From Burkholderiales bacterium (lineage in GTDB: Bacteria; Pseudomonadota; Gammaproteobacteria; Burkholderiales; Burkholderiaceae_C): 52,602 nucleotides of DNA. The notes under the pieces were generated by a model. That model saw only the letters and a list, made by a program, of their open reading frames with translations, was not told the DNA's origin and ran no database searches. Position numbers and translations under genes: made by a program. Below are positions 45,437 to 52,602 of this stretch, piece after piece. The stretch covers positions 1 to 52,602 of the forward strand of contig JAGWTU010000035.1 of the NCBI GenBank assembly GCA_028868825.1, given 5' to 3'. The number at the start of each line of letters is the position of its first letter. The first letter of the stretch is position 1.

Positions 45437-47793
45437 TCAGGCCTTGCCGTTGGCGGCGCGCCAGACGCGCTCGGCGGTCGCCGGCATCGCGATGTCGCGC
45501 ACGCCCAGCGCGTCGGTCAACGCATTGATGAAGGCCGGCGGCGAGCCGATCGCGCCGGCCTCGCCGCAGCCCTTGACGCCCAGCGGGTTGTGCGTGCAGG
45601 GCGTGACCGTGTGGTCGACCTTGAAGCTCGGCAGGTCGTCGGCGCGCGGCATCGCGTAGTCCTGGTAGCTGCCGGTCAGCAGCTGGCCCGACTCGTGGTC
45701 GTAGACGCAGGCCTCGAGCATCGCCTGGCCCAGGCCCTGGGCGATGCCGCCGTGGACCTGGCCCTCGACGATCATCGGATTGACGATGTTGCCGAAGTCG
45801 TCGACGGCGACGAAGCTCTCGACCTTGGTGCGACCGGTCTGCGGGTCGACCTCGACTTCGCAGACATAGCTGCCGCTGGGGTAGGTGAAGTTCGTCGGGT
45901 CGTAGAACGCGTTCTCGTTGAGCCCCGGCTCGAGCTTGTCGAGCGGGTAGTTGTGCGGCACGTAGGCGGTCAGCGCGACGCTGCCGAAGGGCACCTTCTT
46001 GTCGGTGCCGGCGACGCGGAATTCGCCGTCGACGAATTCGATGTCGGTGTCGGCGGCCTCGAGCAGATGGGCGGCGATCTTCTTGCCCTTGGCGATGATC
46101 TTGTCGACCGCCTTGACGATGGCCGTGCCGCCCACGCTCAGCGAGCGGCTGCCGTAGGTGCCCATGCCGAAGGGCACGCGGCCGGTGTCGCCGTGGACGA
46201 TCTCGACGTTCTCGACCGGGATGCCGAGCTTGGCCGCGACGACCTGCGCGAACGTCGTCTCGTGGCCCTGGCCATGGCTGTGCGAGCCGGTGAAGACGGT
46301 GACGGTGCCGGTGGGGTGGACGCGCACCTCGCCGGCCTCGAACAGGCCGGCGCGGGCGCCCAAGGCGCCGGCGATATTGCTCGGCGCCAGCCCGCAGGCC
46401 TCGATGTAGCAGCTGTAGCCGAGGCCGCGCTTGAGGCCCTTGGCGGCAGACGCGGCCTTGCGCGCCGGGAAGCCGGCGACATCGGCCAGCGCGATGGCCT
46501 TGCTCAGATGCGCTTCGTAATTGCCGATGTCGTAGGTCAGCCCGACCGGGGTGGCGTAGGGGAAGGTGGTGATGAAGTTGCGCCGGCGCAGCTCGGCCGG
46601 GTCGACGCCGAGGTCGCGCGCCGCCGTCTCGACGATGCGCTCGACGACGTAGGTGGCCTCGGGACGCCCGGCGCCGCGGTAGGCGTCGACCGGCGCGGTG
46701 TTCGTGAACACCGCCTTGACCTCGGCGTAGATCGCCGGCGTCTTGTACTGGCCGGCGAGCAGCGTCGCGTAGAGGATGGTCGGCACGCTCGACGCGAAGG
46801 TCGAGAGGTAAGCGCCCATGTTCGCGATCGTGCCGACGCGCATGGCGAGGAAATGGCCCTGCGCGTCCATCGCCAGCTCGACGTCGGTGACATGGTCGCG
46901 GCCATGGGCGTCGGTGAGGAACGATTCGCTGCGCTCGGCCGTCCACTTGATCGGCCGGCCGACGCGCTTGCTCGCCCAGACCAGCGCCGTCTCCTCGGCG
47001 TAGAGGAAGATCTTGCTGCCGAAGCCGCCGCCGACATCGGGGGCGATGACGCGCACCTTGCTCTCGGGCAGGCCGAGCACGAAGGCGCACATCAGCAGGC
47101 GCTCGACATGCGGGTTCTGGTTCGCGACGTAGAGCGTGTAGCTGTCGTCGTGGCGCGAGTACGCGGCGTTGGCGGCGCGCGGCTCCATCGCGTTGGGGAT
47201 CAACCGGTTGTTGACGAAGCTCAGCTTGCTGACCTTGGCCGCCTTGGCGAAGGCGGCGTCGACCGCTGCCGCATCGCCATGGCCCCAGGTGTAGCAGACG
47301 TTGCCCGGCACGTCGTCGTGCACCGAGACCGCGGCGCCGGCGGCGCTGGCGGTGTCGACGACGGCCGGCAGCACGTCGTAGTCGACCTCGACGAGCTCGG
47401 CGGCGTCCTTGGCCTGCAATGCCGTCTCGGCGACGATCAGCGCCACCGCGTCGCCGACATGGCGCACCTTGCCCTGGGCCAGCACCGGATGCGGCGGCTC
47501 CTTCATCGGGCTGCCGTCCTTGCTGTGGATCAGCCAGCCGCAGGGCAGGCCGCCGACCTTGGCTTCGGCGAGGTCGGCGCCGGTGAAGATCTTCAGCACG
47601 CCGGGCGCGGCGAGCGCCGCCTTCAGGTCGATGCCGTTGATGCGGGCATGCGCATGCGGGCTGCGCAGGAAATAGCCGTGGGCTGGCCCGGCAGCACGAC
47701 GTCGTCGGTGTACTGGCCGGCGCCGGTGAGGAAGCGGTAGTCCTCGCGCCGCAGCAGCGGCTTGCCGATCGGGGAATTCGACAGGTCGGTCAT
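45437..47793 (-). pseudogene. coxL: CoxL-like molybdopterin-binding large subunit (form II), frameshifted near the N-terminus
   Basis: The gene should give about 785 residues but is in two frames. From ATG 47793 the expected N-terminus is read ([18 protein letters not shown], then [15 protein letters not shown]). The frame then breaks, and the family sequence resumes in another frame with [17 protein letters not shown]. One inserted base near 47682-47684 restores the frame, so a single-base deletion or a sequencing error fits. The remaining 750 residues are intact. The active-site loop reads AYRGAGR, the form II signature, not the AYxCxFR of true CO dehydrogenase. The enzyme is therefore a xanthine-dehydrogenase-family molybdenum hydroxylase of unknown substrate. 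No MoCu chaperone coxF/xdhC is visible. Confidence 0.9.
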
Positions 47794-47805
47794 GGCGTCC
47801 CCTCC

Positions 47806-48294
47806 TCAGGCCTGCACGGCCGTCGAGCCGACATCGCCGCTCTGGCAAAGCTGGATCGAGCGCACGATGTTGTGATAACCGGTGCAGCGGCAGATGTTGC
47901 CGTCGAGCCCGGCGCGGATCTGCGCCTCGGTGGCCTGCGGCTGGTCCTTCAGCAATTGCACCGCGGCCATCACCATGCCCGGCGTGCAATAGCCGCATTG
48001 CAGGCCGTGGCAGCTGCGGAAGGCCGCCTGCATCGGATGCAGCTCGCCTTCCGGCGCCAGGCCCTCGATCGTCGTCACCTCGGCGCCCTGCGCCTGCACG
48101 GCGAGCATCGAGCAGGACTTCACTGCGCGACCATTCAGGTGGACGGTGCAGGCGCCGCATTGCGCCGTGTCGCAGCCGACATGGGTGCCGGTGAGCTGCA
48201 GGCGTTCGCGCAACAGTTGCACGAGCAGGGTTCGGGGGTCGACGTCGACGGCGACTGGACGGCCGTTGACCTTGAGGGTGATGGGTACGCTCAC
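47806..48294 (-). CDS. coxS: CoxS-like 2Fe-2S small subunit
   Basis: The product has 162 residues from GTG 48294. The plant-type ferredoxin cluster is [21 protein letters not shown], and the second cluster is [12 protein letters not shown] with [10 protein letters not shown]. This is the iron-sulfur subunit of the molybdenum hydroxylase, lead gene of the coxSLMDEG run, 12 bp upstream of coxL. Confidence 0.94.
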   Translation of the reverse strand: MSVPITLKVNGRPVAVDVDPRTLLVQLLRERLQLTGTHVGCDTAQCGACTVHLNGRAVKSCSMLAVQAQGAEVTTIEGLAPEGELHPMQAAFRSCHGLQCGYCTPGMVMAAVQLLKDQPQATEAQIRAGLDGNICRCTGYHNIVRSIQLCQSGDVGSTAVQA

Positions 48295-48364
48295 GCGGCC
48301 TCTCCTGGCGAAGCCGGGCCAACCGCTGGCCCGGAACGGCGCCCATCTTCGGTGCTGTGCCTTC

Positions 48365-48393
48365 GTGATACAGCGCCGGTAAACGCTTATGAA
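48365..48393 (-). promoter_or_regulatory. Candidate sigma-70 promoter for coxS operon
   Basis: On the minus strand TTCATA starts at 48393 and TATCAC ends at 48365, with a 17 bp spacer, in an unusually AT-rich part of the 233 bp gap. It lies about 70 bp upstream of the coxS GTG. The match to consensus is moderate. Confidence 0.3.
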
Positions 48394-48527
48394 CGAGGTT
48401 GCATAGTGCGATCAGGGTTGTTCACTTTTGGCGCAGTCGCGCTGCCGCGGTGGCGGCGGCCGGCCGACCGGCTTCATCGGCCCGATCGCGCTTGACGGCC
48501 GCGACGGCAGCCTTCTGTAATCGCGGC

Positions 48528-49928
48528 ATGAAATCCCTTGAAGCGATGACCTCGACGCAGGCGCTGGCGCCGCTGTGGCGCGATGCCGCTCTGGCGCCCG
48601 CCGCGCTGGCCGACATCGAGCTGCCGGCCCATGGCCCCGTGCTGCCGACGTCGTTCGCGGTCCACATCGCCGCGCAGGCGAGCCTCGGTGCGGCCGCGCT
48701 GGCCGCCGTGCAGATCGGCCGCGCGCGCGGCGGGCCGGCGCAGCAGGTGCGCGTCGATGCAGAACATGCCGTGCTCGACAGCCTGGCCTGGTTCACCGTC
48801 GACGGCGTGGCGCCGAACATCTGGGACAAGCTCTCGGGCCTGTACCGGACGGCCGACGGCTGGGTGCGGCTGCACGCGAATTTCGCGCATCACCGCGACG
48901 GCGCGCTGCGCCTGCTGGGATTGCCGCCGGGACCGCAGACCGAGCGAGCGGCGGTCGAGGCCGCGTTGGCGAGCTGGCGCGCGCAGGACTTCGAGGAAGC
49001 CGCGGCCGCCGCCGGCCTCGTCGTCGCCGCGGCGCGCTCGTTCGAAGCCTGGGACGCGCACCCGCAGGCCGCCGCGCTGCGCAGCATGCCGGCGCCGCTG
49101 ACGATCGAGCGCATCGGCGATGCGCCGCCGCGGCCGCGCGCGCCTTGGCGCGAAGGCGGCCTGCCGCTGGACGGGCTGCGCGTGCTCGAGCTCACGCGCA
49201 TCCTCGCCGGCCCGGTGGCCGGGCGCACGCTGGCGGCCTATGGCGCCGACGTGCTGCTCGTCAATTCGCCGCGGCTGCCGAACATCGACGCCATCGCCGA
49301 CACCAGCCGCGGCAAGCTGAGCGCGCATCTCGACCTCGACGATGCCGCAGGCCGCGCGGCGCTGGTCGCGCTGATCCGCGATGCCGACGTCTTCATGCAG
49401 GGCTACCGCCCGGGCGCGCTGGCCGCGCGCGGATTTTCGAGCGATGCCGCCGCGGCGCTGTCGCCCGGCATCGTCGTCGCCGGCCTCTCGGCCTACGGCG
49501 CGCGCGGGCCCTGGTCGGGGCGGCGGGGTTTCGATTCGCTGGTGCAGACCGCCACCGGGTTCAATGTCGCCGAGGCCGAGGCCTTCGGCGCGGCGGAGCC
49601 CAGGGCCCTGCCGCTGCAGATCCTCGACTACACGGCCGGCTACCTGCTGGCGTTCGGCGCACAGGCGGCGCTGCTGCGGCAGGCCAGCGTAGGCGGCAGC
49701 TGGCATGTGCAGGTCTCGCTCGCGGGGGTCGGGCATTGGCTGCGCAGCCTGGGCCGCATCGACGGCCTCGCGGCGCGGCGGCCGCCGATCGAGCCCTACG
49801 TCGAAACCGTCGACAGCGGCTTCGGGCGGCTGCAGGTGCTGCGGCACGCGGCGCAGCTGTCGGCAACGCCGGCGCGCTGGCGGCGGCCGTCGATGCCGCC
49901 GGGCTCGCATGCGGCGGCTTGGCCTTGA
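48528..49928 (+). CDS. CaiB/BaiF (family III) CoA-transferase-like protein
   Basis: The product has 466 residues. The C-terminal two-thirds carry the class III CoA-transferase signatures: GLRVLELTRILAGPVAGRTLAAYGADVLLVNSP (in pieces), then VFMQGYRPGALAARGFS and VVAGLSAYGARGPWSGRRGFDSLVQTATG. The first 200 residues are a second, degenerate CoA-transferase-like half, as seen in long members of the family. The Asp nucleophile region of FRC is not clear in the first half. ATG 48528 has no strong ribosome site; ATG 48546 is an alternative. Substrate unknown; it is divergent from the cox operon. Confidence 0.82.
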   Translation: MKSLEAMTSTQALAPLWRDAALAPAALADIELPAHGPVLPTSFAVHIAAQASLGAAALAAVQIGRARGGPAQQVRVDAEHAVLDSLAWFTVDGVAPNIWDKLSGLYRTADGWVRLHANFAHHRDGALRLLGLPPGPQTERAAVEAALASWRAQDFEEAAAAAGLVVAAARSFEAWDAHPQAAALRSMPAPLTIERIGDAPPRPRAPWREGGLPLDGLRVLELTRILAGPVAGRTLAAYGADVLLVNSPRLPNIDAIADTSRGKLSAHLDLDDAAGRAALVALIRDADVFMQGYRPGALAARGFSSDAAAALSPGIVVAGLSAYGARGPWSGRRGFDSLVQTATGFNVAEAEAFGAAEPRALPLQILDYTAGYLLAFGAQAALLRQASVGGSWHVQVSLAGVGHWLRSLGRIDGLAARRPPIEPYVETVDSGFGRLQVLRHAAQLSATPARWRRPSMPPGSHAAAWP

Positions 49929-49975
49929 GGGCGCAGGCGGCGCCCTGGGTGTGCAACACATCCGCGACCGCCCAG

Positions 49976-49990
49976 TGGCTAAAATAGCCA
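49976..49990 (+). promoter_or_regulatory. Inverted repeat and candidate -10 of the antitoxin-toxin operon
   Basis: TGGCTA-AAA-TAGCCA is a 15-bp perfect inverted repeat that contains TAAAAT (49980-49985), a good -10 box. It lies 19 bp upstream of the antitoxin ATG, with GAGGAG at 49998-50003 as the ribosome site. Phd/YefM antitoxins repress their own promoter by binding such short palindromes. Confidence 0.55.
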
Positions 49991-50009
49991 ATCCAGTGAG
50001 GAGCCCACG

Positions 50010-50279
50010 ATGCGCGTCAGTGCCACCGAAGCCAAGAACCGTTTTGGCAGCCTTTGCGCGCAGGCCAAGCGCGAACCGGTGTTCGTGGAAAAGGCCGGTC
50101 AAGTCGATACCGTGATTCTCTCGGCCGAGCATTACCAGGCCCTGCAGGCCGGTCACGACAAGGCCGGCCGCGCCGCACGCAAGAAGGCGTTCGAAGCCGA
50201 GTTCGGTGACTGGATTGCCGCCCAGAACGCCCGCTTCGAAACGCATGGCATTCCTGGAGCCGATCTGCGCCCGTGGTGA
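50010..50279 (+). CDS. Phd/YefM-family antitoxin
   Basis: The product has 89 residues. MRVSATEAKNRFGSLCAQAK followed by EPVFVEKAGQVDTVILSAEHYQAL is the Phd/YefM DNA-binding fold. The C-terminal 40 residues are charged and probably wrap the toxin. It is 7 bp upstream of a CcdB-type toxin gene. Slightly lower GC than neighbours suggests transfer, though this is weak evidence. Confidence 0.88.
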   Translation: MRVSATEAKNRFGSLCAQAKREPVFVEKAGQVDTVILSAEHYQALQAGHDKAGRAARKKAFEAEFGDWIAAQNARFETHGIPGADLRPW

Positions 50280-50286
50280 ACGGCCG

Positions 50287-50601
50287 ATGGCCCAGTACGA
50301 CGTCTACACCAACCCGAGCCGCAGCGCGGCTGACGGCATCCCTTATGTGGTCGTGATCCAGAGCGACCTGCTCGATGCCCTGGCCACGCGGCTGACGATG
50401 CCGCTGGCCGTACTCGACGCGGCGACCCAGGTGCCGACTGCGCTCTGTCCGGTCATCGTGGTCAAGGGCCAGCGTCTGCATGCGCTGGCGCACTATGCCG
50501 CGCCCTTGCCCGCCAAGCTCTTGAAGCGTCCGCTGGACAACGTGGCCGCGCAGGCCAGCGCGCTGGTGTCCGCCATGGACACGGTGCTGTCGGGCATCTA
50601 G
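50287..50601 (+). CDS. CcdB-family toxin
   Basis: The product has 104 residues. AQYDVYTNPSRSAADGIPYVVVIQSDLLDAL is the CcdB start (seen in parts), with RLTMPLAVLDA and PVIVVKGQRLHALAHYAAPLPAKLL following. CcdB of plasmid F ends in WGI with Trp99 needed for DNA gyrase poisoning; this protein ends in LSGI, so that position is Ser and a gyrase effect is uncertain. Its partner is a Phd-type antitoxin instead of CcdA. ATG 50287 gives the standard length; an earlier in-frame start overlapping the antitoxin is less likely. Confidence 0.87.
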   Translation: MAQYDVYTNPSRSAADGIPYVVVIQSDLLDALATRLTMPLAVLDAATQVPTALCPVIVVKGQRLHALAHYAAPLPAKLLKRPLDNVAAQASALVSAMDTVLSGI

Positions 50602-50607
50602 TCGCGA

Positions 50608-50886
50608 TCAGGTCGCGAGATAGAAGTAGGGGTCGAGCACCGAGACCTGCATGATGCGGTCGATGGGCAGCTGGTTGCGATCGGCGACCTTGCGGATCGC
50701 CTCGGGCGACGGTCCGTCGTAGACGCAGAACGTCTTCGTGCGGTCCGGGCTGACATACGAATGGACCCAGGTCACGCCGTCCTGGGCGTTGTTGTCGATG
50801 ACGCGCTGAACGGCCTTCGCGCCTTCGGCGGTCTGCGGAATCGACAGGCCGGCGGGAAACGTGCGTTCGACGATGTAGCGGGGCAT
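50608..50886 (-). CDS. DUF4242 domain protein
   Basis: The product has 92 residues. MPRYIVERTFPAGLSIP, VTWVHSYVSPDRTKTFCVYDGPSPEAIR and ADRNQLPIDRIMQVSVLDPYFYL (in pieces) match the DUF4242 family, a small ferredoxin-like-fold group also described as nickel-binding. Its function is not known. It is convergent with the ccdB gene (6 bp) and lies 107 bp downstream of a LuxR-type regulator on the same strand. Confidence 0.86.
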   Translation of the reverse strand: MPRYIVERTFPAGLSIPQTAEGAKAVQRVIDNNAQDGVTWVHSYVSPDRTKTFCVYDGPSPEAIRKVADRNQLPIDRIMQVSVLDPYFYLAT

Positions 50887-50993
50887 GGGGCTCTCCTGTG
50901 GTTGACGTTGCGGCCCTCATGGACCGTGGCGTCACGATAGGCAGCCGAGGGCCGCGGCCACAGGGCAACGGCTACCCATCTCTTGCCGTCCGG

Positions 50994-52602
50994 CTACCCA
51001 TTTCCGCGTCCCGCCTCGACGAGCAGGCCGCGCTCGCGCGCGGCCGCGACGGCGGCGGCGCGCGAGGTGACGGCGAACTTGCCGAGGATGGCTTCGACGT
51101 GATGCTCGATCGTCCGCGGCGAGCGCGACAGTGTGGCGGCGATGCGGGCATTGCTGAAGCCGCGCGCGAGCAGCGCCAGCACCTCGGACTCGCGCCGCGT
51201 CAGTCCCGCCGCGTGTTGCCGCGTCGGCTCGCTGGCGCCGCGCGGCACGGCGCGCACGCCGGCGACGCGCAGCGCGCGCCGGATCTGCTCTGCCAGCGGC
51301 CTGGCGCCGAGGCGGTCGAGCGCGGCGATGGCGGCGCGCTGCGCTGTCTCGTCGCCTTCGCCGAGCGCACGCGCTTCCTCGTACGGGCAGCCGCGGGCGC
51401 GCCAGGCTGCGGCGGCGCGCGCCCAGTCGCCGTCGATCTGCCAGCGGTAGGGCTCGGCGGCGTCTGCCGCGATCGCCGCGGCCAGCGCGGCGCCGTCGCC
51501 ATCGACGCCGTCCGCCAGGCGCCGCACCGCCCGCGCGCGCCAATAGGCCAGCTCGCCGAGCAGCCAGGGGTGCCGCTTTGCCGCGGCCAGCGCGATGGCG
51601 CGCGAGGCCTCGCGCAGCGCGGCCGCTTCGTCGCCGCGCAGCGACGCGGCCTCGGCGCGCGCCGCGGCGACGAGCCCGAGCCGCTGCAGCGTGTCGCTCT
51701 GCAGGGCCAATGCCAGCGCCTCGTCGAGCAGCTCGTCGGCGCCCGGATCGCCGCGCCGGATGCGCACGCGCGCCAGCGCGACGAGGGCGACGATGCGGTT
51801 CGTCGAGCCGGCCGCCTGCGCGCGCACCGCCGCATGCGCGCGCTCGGACGCCAGCGTCCAGCGGCCGCGATGCAGGTCGCAGATCGCCTGCCAGCTTTCC
51901 ATATAGCCGGCGACTCGATCGAGGTCGAGCCGCCTGGCGACCGCGATGCCGGCCCCCAGATGCGCCTCGGCGACGTCGAAGCGATGCAGCTCGGCCGAGG
52001 CCGTGCCGAGCATCTGGTGCGTGTCGGCCAGCAGCACGCCGCCGTCGTCGACGCGGCTCGCCTCGAGCAACAGCTGCTCGAGGCGCGCGACGCCCTGCGC
52101 ATAGTCGATGTACATCGTTGCCGTCGCCGCCGCGAGCGTCGCCCGCGCGGCCGTTGCGGCGTCGCCGACGGCCAGCGCCAGCGCGATCGCCTCCTCGCCG
52201 CGCGCCACCGCGAGGCCGCAATCCCGGTTCAGCATGCGCAGGTACGACTCGGTGGCGAGCGCTCGCGCGAGCGCGCTGCCGCCGGCCGCCGCGCTCGCCG
52301 CCAGCTCGATCGCGCGCCGGCTTGCCGCATCGGCCTGCGCGTTGCGCAGCGCGCGCACGAGCGACATCGCCAGCGCCGACCACGATGCGCTCTGCCTGGC
52401 CGCGTCGCCGCGCCGCGCGTGCAGCGCCACGGCCGCCTCGCCGGCGTCGATCGCCGCCGCCAGATCATTGAGCTCGAAGCTGTGGGCGGCGAGGGCGTCG
52501 AGCAGATCGGCCCGCTCGGCGTCGCCGAGCCGCCCGCCCTGCGCCAGCGCGGCGCGGCAATGCGCGGCGGCCTCGCGACGGGCGCCGCGCGCCGCGGCCT
52601 CG
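50994..52602 (-). CDS. LuxR-family transcriptional regulator with helical repeat domain (5' end outside window)
   Basis: The frame stays open to the window edge, so at least 535 residues are present and the N-terminus is missing. The C-terminal HTH is LTRRESEVLALLARGFSNARIAATLSRSPRTIEHHVEAILGKF (seen in pieces), typical of LuxR/NarL regulators. The rest is an Ala/Arg-rich array of helices resembling TPR repeats, with segments like EAAAHCRAALAQGGRLGDAERADLL near the visible start, as in LAL-type regulators that carry an ATPase domain further upstream. No ATPase motif is visible here. It may control the adjacent DUF4242 gene. Confidence 0.84.
   Translation of the reverse strand, partial: EAAARGARREAAAHCRAALAQGGRLGDAERADLLDALAAHSFELNDLAAAIDAGEAAVALHARRGDAARQSASWSALAMSLVRALRNAQADAASRRAIELAASAAAGGSALARALATESYLRMLNRDCGLAVARGEEAIALALAVGDAATAARATLAAATATMYIDYAQGVARLEQLLLEASRVDDGGVLLADTHQMLGTASAELHRFDVAEAHLGAGIAVARRLDLDRVAGYMESWQAICDLHRGRWTLASERAHAAVRAQAAGSTNRIVALVALARVRIRRGDPGADELLDEALALALQSDTLQRLGLVAAARAEAASLRGDEAAALREASRAIALAAAKRHPWLLGELAYWRARAVRRLADGVDGDGAALAAAIAADAAEPYRWQIDGDWARAAAAWRARGCPYEEARALGEGDETAQRAAIAALDRLGARPLAEQIRRALRVAGVRAVPRGASEPTRQHAAGLTRRESEVLALLARGFSNARIAATLSRSPRTIEHHVEAILGKFAVTSRAAAVAAARERGLLVEAGRGNG

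Noticed and set aside
45590..47740. A long plus-strand frame opposite coxL
   Set aside because: It is the antisense of a real molybdenum hydroxylase subunit and has no family features of its own.
45437..48294. True aerobic CO dehydrogenase
   Set aside because: The active-site loop is AYRGAGR (form II), without the Cys that binds copper in form I.

Overview
The window is 52.6 kb of very GC-rich, densely packed bacterial chromosome. The gene content suggests a betaproteobacterium of the order Burkholderiales: a LysR-gcl-hyi-glxR-glycerate kinase-pyk block, a urate catabolism block with PuuD, a ChrR/ECF sigma cluster and a CoxSLM-DEG cluster. The assignment to order is inferred from gene order and codon use; there is no rRNA or marker gene to prove it. 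No gap between genes exceeds 300 bp. I see no tRNA, rRNA, CRISPR array, insertion sequence or prophage gene.

Layout. (1) 1-5364, plus strand: an arsenosugar-type operon with the end of arsS, a membrane VTT/FAD-disulfide oxidoreductase fusion, two overlapping glycosyltransferases and a second FAD oxidoreductase. (2) 5412-8773: single genes, namely an alpha/beta hydrolase, a cytoplasmic trypsin-like protease, a phasin-like protein, and a GIY-YIG protein overlapping a half-size DMT transporter. (3) 8857-16293: an ECF sigma/ChrR regulon. A sigma factor and its zinc anti-sigma are divergent from an FAD oxidoreductase-DUF1365-cyclopropane synthase operon. A second Cfa-like methyltransferase operon includes a DUF1295-DUF2177 fusion. 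Three intergenic sites share TGATCCAA-N14-CGTA, so this looks like one singlet-oxygen-type lipid modification regulon, possibly making furan or otherwise branched fatty acids.

(4) 16318-26283: an acyl-CoA ligase, a MoxR-VWA-DUF364 operon, a secreted M28 peptidase, a HerA-like ATPase, an AI-2E-type exporter and an RcnB-like periplasmic protein. (5) 26314-34528: urate catabolism. A GntR regulator, PuuE allantoinase, a UraD-AllC fusion and an M20 hydrolase are divergent from UraH, PuuD and an NCS2 permease. A TGTATACA-type palindrome overlaps the -10 boxes. (6) 34583-41881: a LysR regulator divergent from the glyoxylate (glycerate) pathway genes gcl, hyi, glxR, glycerate kinase and pyruvate kinase. 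Regions 5 and 6 together can take urate to allantoate, ureidoglycolate and glyoxylate, and then to pyruvate.

(7) 41920-48294, minus strand: coxSLMDEG of form II (AYRGAGR) with a single-base frameshift near the start of coxL. (8) 48528-52602: a CaiB/BaiF CoA-transferase family gene, a Phd antitoxin paired with a CcdB toxin, a DUF4242 protein, and a LuxR-type regulator that runs off the window.
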